The translations under genes were made by a program, and so were the position numbers. The notes under the pieces were generated by a model. It did no database searches. It saw nothing but the letters and a program-made list of their open reading frames with translations, and was not told the origin of the DNA. DNA of 19,482 nucleotides from Porphyromonadaceae bacterium UBA7207. Lineage in GTDB: Bacteria; Bacteroidota; Bacteroidia; Bacteroidales; Muribaculaceae. How positions within the stretch are numbered: position 1 is the first letter of the stretch; each line of letters begins with the position of its first letter. Positions 15,608-19,482 of the stretch are shown one piece after another. The stretch is taken from assembly GCA_002490635.1 (NCBI GenBank), contig DKUJ01000039.1:1-19482 (forward strand), in the 5' to 3' direction.

Positions 15608-15919
15608 TTATTCTTTACCGGCGGCGGCGAGGGTGATGCCGTTGTCGCTCAGTTTGGTGTTTGCTGAATTGGCAACCTGTACACCGATGCCGTACATCTC
15701 TGAGATTTTCTTTTCGAAGTTTCCGACCCGCAGGTTGGATCCGAAGGTTGCCTCGCCTCCTTTTGCCTCGCCCATGAGGCTGCCCAGGGTTGCTTCGTCA
15801 TCGGCTGTGGCTTTGCATGTGGCGGTTGTGTAGACGCGTAGAGTGGCGCCGAATGCTTTTTTGAAGTTAGCCTTGAGGGTTTTCACCTTCATGCGGCTGT
15901 CGATGCGGAGTTCTGCCAT
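15608..15919 (-). CDS. 103-aa small protein, possibly beta-grasp-like, unknown function
   Basis: Begins MAELRIDSRMKVKTLKANFKK, continues FGATLRVY, then a DDEATLGSL segment, NLRVGNFEKKISEMYGIGVQV, and ends SDNGITLAAAGKE. The alternation of strand, helix (TLKANFKKAF), strand (TLRVY), later helix (FEKKISEMYGI) and strand (VQVAN) is compatible with a small beta-grasp (ubiquitin-like) fold; that is inference. I have an impression of similar uncharacterised proteins in other bacteria but cannot name a family. No signal or membrane segment is seen, so it is cytoplasmic. It is the last gene before the cassette's internal terminator, 31 nt after the OmpA-domain gene. Confidence 0.8.
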   Translation of the reverse strand: MAELRIDSRMKVKTLKANFKKAFGATLRVYTTATCKATADDEATLGSLMGEAKGGEATFGSNLRVGNFEKKISEMYGIGVQVANSANTKLSDNGITLAAAGKE

Positions 15920-15950
15920 TTTTCGATGGATTTATGTGTTGATGAATTTG

Positions 15951-16871
15951 TTATTGTTCTATGATTTCGAATTCGGTGCGCCGGTTGGCCTCGGCATTGT
16001 CGGGGTCGATTGGTTCGGAGGAGCCTTTGCCAGAGGCTTCCAGCCGCGATTCGTCGATATTCTCCCTATGGATAAGGAAATCCACTGCTGCCCTGGCGCG
16101 ATTTTCCGATAGTGTCTGGTTTGATGCGGGGTCGCCTTCGGCAGAGGTGTGGCCTGTGATGCGCAGTTTCAGGTCGGGATTACGGCGCATGACGCGGGCG
16201 AGGTCGTGCAGCGCGATTTTGGCATCATCGTTGAGGTCGGCGGATGCAACGGCAAACTGTGCGGCGTTGAAGTTGCGTTCGATATCCTCGATTTGCTGCA
16301 TGTACACGGTGTCGCGAACCACTGTCTGGCGTTCCACCACGGTTTCCTGTACCACGATTTCTTTCTCGCGTGGCCACAGCAGCGCTGCTATAACGGCTGC
16401 CACAGCAAACGCGATAATCAGCCAGACCCACCACGCAAGACCTTTCCTGCCGTTTGCCGGAACAGGAGGGACGTAGCCGTTGAGATATTCCAGGCGGTAG
16501 CCGCCCCGTTGTCCCGGTTTGGCTGTTTTCTCGAATTCGGCCACCTCAACACCGTAGAGTTTACCTTGTTCGACAATTCGCTCGAACGACGGTCTGGACC
16601 ATACCTGTGCGACGGCAACCTTGCTGCCGTCGCCCATGGTGAGCACTTCGTCGGGCATGACGAAGTAGAGGCTTATCTTGTCGTTGAACTTCATGGCCTC
16701 GCCGACTGGCATAAACAGCTCGGGGACTCCCTTGTCGGGGTTGATTCCGTTTGGAAAAGCCTTGCGAATGTCGGCGAGCGTGGCGTGTGGGAACATCGTC
16801 GTGTAGGCGTGCATCACACCGAGCGCCGTTCGGTTCTGGGATTTGCCGTAAACTCTTATATTGTTTTTCAT
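15951..16871 (-). CDS. Single-pass membrane protein with unknown N-terminal domain and OmpA peptidoglycan-binding domain
   Basis: A 306-aa protein. Residues 1-140 are soluble and unrecognised (VYGKSQNRTALGVM, PNGINPDKGVPELFMPVG, Trp/Tyr-rich). One membrane helix spans about 144-166 (GLAWWVWLIIAFAVAAVIAAL). A charged spacer (EIVVQETVVERQTVV) follows, then a complete OmpA C-terminal domain (200-305) with FNAAQF, ITGHTSAEGD, NQTLSENRARAAVDFL, GKGSSEPI and the terminal NRRTEFEI. There is no signal peptide, so the N-terminal domain should be cytoplasmic and the OmpA domain periplasmic, bound to peptidoglycan. This inside-to-wall architecture suggests an anchor or sensor linking the cassette's cytoplasmic proteins to the envelope. 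Confidence 0.85.
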   Translation of the reverse strand: MKNNIRVYGKSQNRTALGVMHAYTTMFPHATLADIRKAFPNGINPDKGVPELFMPVGEAMKFNDKISLYFVMPDEVLTMGDGSKVAVAQVWSRPSFERIVEQGKLYGVEVAEFEKTAKPGQRGGYRLEYLNGYVPPVPANGRKGLAWWVWLIIAFAVAAVIAALLWPREKEIVVQETVVERQTVVRDTVYMQQIEDIERNFNAAQFAVASADLNDDAKIALHDLARVMRRNPDLKLRITGHTSAEGDPASNQTLSENRARAAVDFLIHRENIDESRLEASGKGSSEPIDPDNAEANRRTEFEIIEQ

Positions 16872-16895
16872 TACAAGGACAGGTGGGATATTGGT

Positions 16896-17603
16896 TCAGA
16901 TTATAAGTAAGGTATAGAAGAACTCCTTGTTGCGGTCGTTGGCGTCGTCGGTCATGGCAGGCATGGGGTGCCAGTGAATGTCGTACTCACGGTCGAGGTC
17001 GAAGCCCGGCATGTTTCTCACGCTCGGAGTATCGGGCGACAGCCAGACACGATGCCGGTCGTGGCGCCCTTCCGCCATGCAGAAGCGGTATTGGTTGGAG
17101 GTCGGCCGCTGCGGCGACATGTGCCCGCGGTTGTTTGTGAGCATCAGGAACACGCCGAAGGGGATATTGGAGAAATGGCCGGTGAGCAATTCAAGACGTC
17201 GGACGTCTTTCCACGCGTCGTAGAGGTCGAGATCGCGCGCCACCATGTCTTTCATCACCTCGCAGCGCTCGACGTTGATGAGCTGCTGTCCGAACCGAGG
17301 CAGATTACGTCCTATCGAAGCCGTTTTATACTTGAGTTCTATCGGAACATAGTATCGACCGCCACGTACAACCATATCGACCCTCATATGCGACGGCCAC
17401 AGCCTGTTGTACTCCGGTATCTCGCCTTTGGGGAGGTAGTACTCGAGCCACACGTTGTTGTAGTGGCCGTTATGGCGGAGACTCTCGGCGAGATTGAGCT
17501 GTAGATCGGCTTCGTTGAACATAAGTTCGCTGCGGGTCGTCATAAACTGTTCTATGTCGTTCATGAGCATGTCGCGCAGTCCGTTCACGCCGGTTTCCAT
17601 CAT
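16896..17603 (-). CDS. Putative PD-(D/E)XK nuclease-like protein, 235 aa
   Basis: The core motif reads RVDMVVRGGRYYVPIELKYK: Asp76, then twelve residues, then Glu89-Leu-Lys91, on predicted strands flanking a short turn. This is the classic PD-(D/E)XK arrangement. An upstream helix with Glu (NEADLQLNLAESL, 30-42) and a downstream helix (FGQQLINVERCEVMKDMVARDLD) fit the fold. The C-terminal half (about 140-235) is beta-rich and unrecognised. Family knowledge suggests DNA cleavage or at least DNA binding. A non-nuclease use of the fold is possible. Start at MM (17603). It is 19 nt after the TerB-like gene and 24 nt before the OmpA-domain gene, in the middle of the cassette. Confidence 0.75.
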   Translation of the reverse strand: MMETGVNGLRDMLMNDIEQFMTTRSELMFNEADLQLNLAESLRHNGHYNNVWLEYYLPKGEIPEYNRLWPSHMRVDMVVRGGRYYVPIELKYKTASIGRNLPRFGQQLINVERCEVMKDMVARDLDLYDAWKDVRRLELLTGHFSNIPFGVFLMLTNNRGHMSPQRPTSNQYRFCMAEGRHDRHRVWLSPDTPSVRNMPGFDLDREYDIHWHPMPAMTDDANDRNKEFFYTLLII

Positions 17604-17622
17604 ACGGATATTAAACGAGCTC

Positions 17623-18048
17623 TTATTCTTCGTCCTCTTCGGTGTCTATTTCAAGCTCTGCTTCGGTCTTTACCATGTCGCACAGCAGAAGGCAGGCCAT
17701 GTCGGTGTCGATACCGAGTGCGTCGGCGATGGCAAGAAGGTTGTTCACTTCTCCGCGGGTGAGCACGCCGTCGGCGATGGCCACCTGCATGGCCGATTCA
17801 TATACCTGGCCTATCTCGACGTCGTCGATATCGTCGGCAGCCTTGTGAAGGAACTCATTCACTTCTTTTTCGTCCATGCGGAGAATGCGGTTTATGGCCA
17901 CTTCGACCGCAATATTGAATTTGAGCTGGTTAAGACCGAATGTCTCGGCAATTTCAACGACAGCCTCCTTCTCGGCCTCATCGTATTCACCATCGGCCCA
18001 TACTACAAAGCCGATAAAATTTGCCAGTGATTCAAGAGATGCTTTCAT
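17623..18048 (-). CDS. TerB-like acidic protein, 141 aa
   Basis: An all-helical, very acidic protein (the tail is a run of Glu and Asp). Two TerB-type helical repeats are visible, each with an acidic loop: WADGEYDEAEKEAVVEIAETFGL (17-39) and IADGVLTRGEVNNLLAIADALGI (91-113). The A-D-G-x-x-x-x-x-E pattern is the TerB/DjlA-N signature that can bind metal ions. TerB domains are known parts of tellurite-resistance and phage-resistance-associated membrane complexes. No terC, terD or terZ is present here, so this is a stand-alone TerB in a different setting. Confidence 0.8.
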   Translation of the reverse strand: MKASLESLANFIGFVVWADGEYDEAEKEAVVEIAETFGLNQLKFNIAVEVAINRILRMDEKEVNEFLHKAADDIDDVEIGQVYESAMQVAIADGVLTRGEVNNLLAIADALGIDTDMACLLLCDMVKTEAELEIDTEEDEE

Positions 18049-18059
18049 GCCGGTGGCGA

Positions 18060-18314
18060 TTATAAGTTAAACAGACGTTTGAGACGGTTTTTGAGGCTGC
18101 CTTTCGCGGCACGGGCTTTCGCCATGCGGGCCGCCATGGCCTTGCCTTCCTTGGTGCGTTTGTCGACTTTGCCGGAGGCTGTTCTCTTGAGCTTAGGCGC
18201 GGCAGGGGCTGCCTTTGCGCGTGCTGCTCTTGCTTTCGCCATGCGTTCGGCTATGGCCTTGCCTTCCTTGGTGCGTTTGTCGACTTTGCCTGATGCTGTT
18301 TTCTGGACTGCCAT
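18060..18314 (-). CDS. Very basic protein of two 39-residue repeats, 84 aa
   Basis: The segment TASGKVDKRTKEGKAxAxRMAKARAA occurs twice (residues about 6-31 and 45-70), joined by an Ala/Pro-rich linker and followed by a basic tail (KNRLKRLFNL). The composition is almost only Lys, Arg, Ala, Gly and Thr, like histone-H1-type or Hc1-like bacterial proteins. Binding to DNA or RNA, or to the acidic TerB-like protein encoded 11 nt downstream, is an inference. The repeats are nearly identical in DNA (see the repeat entry), so the duplication is recent or maintained. Confidence 0.78.
   Translation of the reverse strand: MAVQKTASGKVDKRTKEGKAIAERMAKARAARAKAAPAAPKLKRTASGKVDKRTKEGKAMAARMAKARAAKGSLKNRLKRLFNL
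18136..18290 (-). repeat. Direct repeat within the basic-protein gene
   Basis: The 38 bases at 18136-18173 recur without change at 18253-18290, a period of 117 bp (39 codons), with weaker similarity extending about 15 bases on each side. The repeat encodes the VDKRTKEGKA core. Such identical in-frame repeats can recombine, and gain or loss of copies would keep the frame. Confidence 0.9.
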
Positions 18315-18327
18315 TTTTAAGCGATTG

Positions 18328-18720
18328 TTATTTGTTGGCGTTAATGAAATCGACCAGTTTGCTGCCGGTTGTCTGGGTGTTCCATTTCGGGTCTATCCCG
18401 AAGCCTATTTTTGCGGCGATTTCGCGTAATGCGCCGATGGTGTTGCTGTAGGTCCGGTAGGAATTCACGCTCTTGTTGGCGTTTATGGTGATTACGTAGT
18501 TGCCTACGGTGGCAGTCTGGTCGCCTCCACCGAAATTCGCCACCAGTCTGCGTCCAGTTTCCTGTGTGTTCCACTTGGGGTCTATTTCGAAGCCGACTTC
18601 GGCGGCAGCTTCTCGGAGCGAGGCGATTACGTTATCGAATATCCTGTATACTTTGACCTGGCTTTTTTCGTTTATCTGGATAATGTATTCGCCGGTTATT
18701 GCTGATTTTACTTTTGCCAT
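18328..18720 (-). CDS. 130-aa protein of two tandem ~63-residue repeats, unknown function
   Basis: Repeat 1 (residues about 10-63, G-E-Y-I-I-Q-I-N ... SLREAAAEVGFEIDPKWNTQETGRRLV) and repeat 2 (about 73-126, G-N-Y-V-I-T-I-N ... ALREIAAKIGFGIDPKWNTQTTGSKLV) are clearly the same domain. Each reads strand, strand (VYR / SYR), helix (LREAA / LREIA), then an invariant IDPKWNTQ-T-G block and a final helix. The conserved Trp and the DPKWNTQ block may mark a binding surface. No signal or membrane segment is seen. I do not recognise the family. It is the first gene after the promoter-like box at 18747-18754 and probably heads the operon. Confidence 0.8.
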   Translation of the reverse strand: MAKVKSAITGEYIIQINEKSQVKVYRIFDNVIASLREAAAEVGFEIDPKWNTQETGRRLVANFGGGDQTATVGNYVITINANKSVNSYRTYSNTIGALREIAAKIGFGIDPKWNTQTTGSKLVDFINANK

Positions 18721-18746
18721 TGTGTTTGGTGTTGATTAGTTGATTG

Positions 18747-18774
18747 CAAAATTATATATACTGTGAAAGTCCAA
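18747..18774 (-). promoter_or_regulatory. Bacteroidetes-type promoter at the head of the accessory cassette
   Basis: On the minus strand TAATTTTG (18754-18747) matches the TAnnTTTG -7 box. TTG (18774-18772) lies 17 nt upstream as a possible -33 element, slightly closer than the usual ~19. Transcription would begin near 18740, about 20 nt before the ATG at 18720. No other TAnnTTTG box was seen between here and 13250, so it may drive the whole run of genes. Confidence 0.6.
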
Positions 18775-18826
18775 GGCTTGGCAAATGCCACAGATAATTG
18801 TACACAATGTCAATTGATTCTGTACA
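18771..18826. promoter_or_regulatory. Operator-like palindromes over and upstream of the cassette promoter
   Basis: CCAAGGCTTGG (18771-18781) is a perfect 11-bp palindrome overlapping the -33 region. TGGCAAATGCCA (18779-18790) is a second inverted repeat sharing its end. The 6-bp palindrome TGTACA occurs twice (18799-18804 and 18821-18826), 22 bp apart, about two helical turns. The small HTH gene lies 30 bp upstream on the same strand and is the natural candidate to bind. This is pattern evidence only. Confidence 0.4.
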
Positions 18827-18855
18827 TGGTGCTTTTTTAGAGGCTGTGACAATGG

Positions 18856-19089
18856 TTATTGGCCATGCTGGTCTTCTCCGTTTTTTAATAGTTCCGATAT
18901 GTCGGCGAAAAAGTCATGGTCGAGAATTTTCGACAGGCGCAACAGCAGAAGAGTGTCGATGCTCGCACGGGAAAAGATGTCGTACACATTTCCGCGGACA
19001 CAGTTAAGCTGCCTCGCCAGCCACACAATTGTGTGCCTTCTGGGGTGGTTTTCGAAAACTTCCTTGATTATGGAGCCAATGTGGATCAT
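18856..19089 (-). CDS. Small HTH DNA-binding protein, 77 aa
   Basis: The protein reads IGSIIKEVFENHPRRHTIVWLARQLNCVRGNVYDIFSR, then IDTLLLLRLSKILDHDFFADISELL. It has the layout of the short XRE-like HTH proteins frequent in Bacteroidales (IG..I...F......V.W.A..L.C.R.N.Y.IF.R..IDT.LL.RIS..L.HDFF). Helices 2-3 at about 20-38 form the HTH. There is no sensor domain. The ATG at 19089 gives the conserved MIHIG start. It lies 135 bp upstream of the cassette's first gene on the same strand, with palindromes in the gap, so it may regulate the cassette. Confidence 0.85.
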   Translation of the reverse strand: MIHIGSIIKEVFENHPRRHTIVWLARQLNCVRGNVYDIFSRASIDTLLLLRLSKILDHDFFADISELLKNGEDQHGQ

Positions 19090-19482
19090 GATGCCAGGTG
19101 CTTATGAACTTGTTGTAAAAAAGAGTGAATAAACCCTTGCCGTCTACGGCTTTTACCGATAGATGGCAGGAAAATTCTAAACAGTTCTACAATTAAGTTG
19201 ATAAGAGCACTCTTGCTTCAAATGACCATCTGGCCGGAAATCGAAGCGCGCCTTGGCAAGACTCTTAATTGGAAACGCCGTTTGCCGATTGGGCTATTCC
19301 ATCATCGCAGGAGCTTGTGCTGCTCCATGGTTCCGACGGCGCTTCCGGTCTATTTGCCTGTAGGGTTGTTTTGGCTTCGACCGATGATGGAAATGCCGTT
19401 CGCCGCAGTTTTATCGGTTCGGCATTTCGTGGTGCAAAATTACTACAGGTGAAAACAATCCCGTAACTATTCAGCGGACACG
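19090..19482 (-). other. Gene-free right end with nested inverted repeats; possible structured RNA
   Basis: No convincing protein gene is seen; plus-strand frames of 65-84 codons begin with TTG and resemble nothing known. On the minus strand a TAATTTTG box (19442-19435) could start an RNA near 19430. Inverted repeats below it: 19390-19398 with 19420-19428 (9 bp), 19297-19307 with 19382-19392 (11 bp), 19310-19314 with 19322-19326 (5 bp), 19190-19197 with 19264-19271 (8 bp), 19203-19207 with 19210-19214 (5 bp), and an imperfect hairpin at 19138-19168. A 17-base direct repeat with two mismatches links 19271-19287 and 19389-19405. I could not match signatures of RNase P, tmRNA or SRP RNA. Confidence 0.3.

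Noticed and set aside
19198..19466. Plus-strand protein genes at the right end
   Set aside because: The frames begin with TTG, have no ribosome-binding or promoter context, match nothing and overlap several inverted repeats.
1..19482. CRISPR arrays, IS elements or integrases
   Set aside because: No regularly spaced repeats, transposase or recombinase motifs were seen on either strand.

Overview
The window reads as a chromosomal segment of a Bacteroidales bacterium. A Muribaculaceae-like relative is plausible, but this rests on general impression and was not tested. The evidence is: a BspA-type leucine-rich-repeat surface protein with a YFNLQG-type C-terminus; a short lipoprotein with a Cys lipobox resembling DUF4595-type proteins; -7 promoter boxes of the Bacteroidetes TAnnTTTG type; almost no Shine-Dalgarno sequences; and moderately high GC. 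Nearly every gene lies on the minus strand. The only convincing plus-strand protein gene is an NlpC/P60 lipoprotein at 12368-13174.

Layout. The first bases look like the 3' end of a tRNA gene on the plus strand (1-18), followed by about 320 bp with no credible gene and a perfect 20-bp hairpin terminator (340-384). Then, on the minus strand, come a decayed BspA-like gene (473-2790, 5'-truncated and frameshifted) and a small lipoprotein gene (2821-3651). These are followed by a fosmidomycin-resistance-type MFS exporter overlapping an O6-alkylguanine-DNA methyltransferase gene by an ATGA (3701-5433), a secreted calcineurin-like phosphatase fused to a PQQ-type beta-propeller (5547-7397) and a secreted M48 metalloprotease (7458-8249). 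Next are a set of small envelope proteins (a 92-aa protein, a holin-like membrane protein and two paralogous YtxH-like proteins, 8357-9472), the chaperone pair dnaJ-grpE (9526-11296) and ispE of the MEP isoprenoid pathway (11403-12290). A divergent promoter region separates ispE from the NlpC/P60 lipoprotein, which ends at a bidirectional terminator (13180-13216).

The most unusual part is the minus-strand cassette from 19089 down to 13250. In transcription order it encodes: a small HTH protein; a 130-aa protein made of two ~63-residue repeats; an 84-aa very basic protein made of two 39-residue repeats; a TerB-like acidic protein; a 235-aa protein with a PD-(D/E)XK nuclease-like motif; a one-pass membrane protein with an unknown cytoplasmic domain and an OmpA peptidoglycan-binding domain; a 103-aa small protein; a strong hairpin terminator; a 94-aa helical protein; a 31-aa Cys-rich membrane peptide; a 56-aa basic protein; and a 570-aa six-TM channel whose selectivity filter is not the K+ TVGYG type and which carries a large unrecognised cytoplasmic domain. 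The tight spacing (1-31 nt, with an ATGA overlap before the channel gene) suggests a coordinated, largely uncharacterised system. Its parts connect cytoplasm, DNA or RNA, inner membrane and cell wall, and a stress-response, defence or conflict role is an inference only.

The right end (19090-19482) has no convincing gene. It holds several nested inverted repeats below a minus-strand promoter-like box and may encode a structured RNA.
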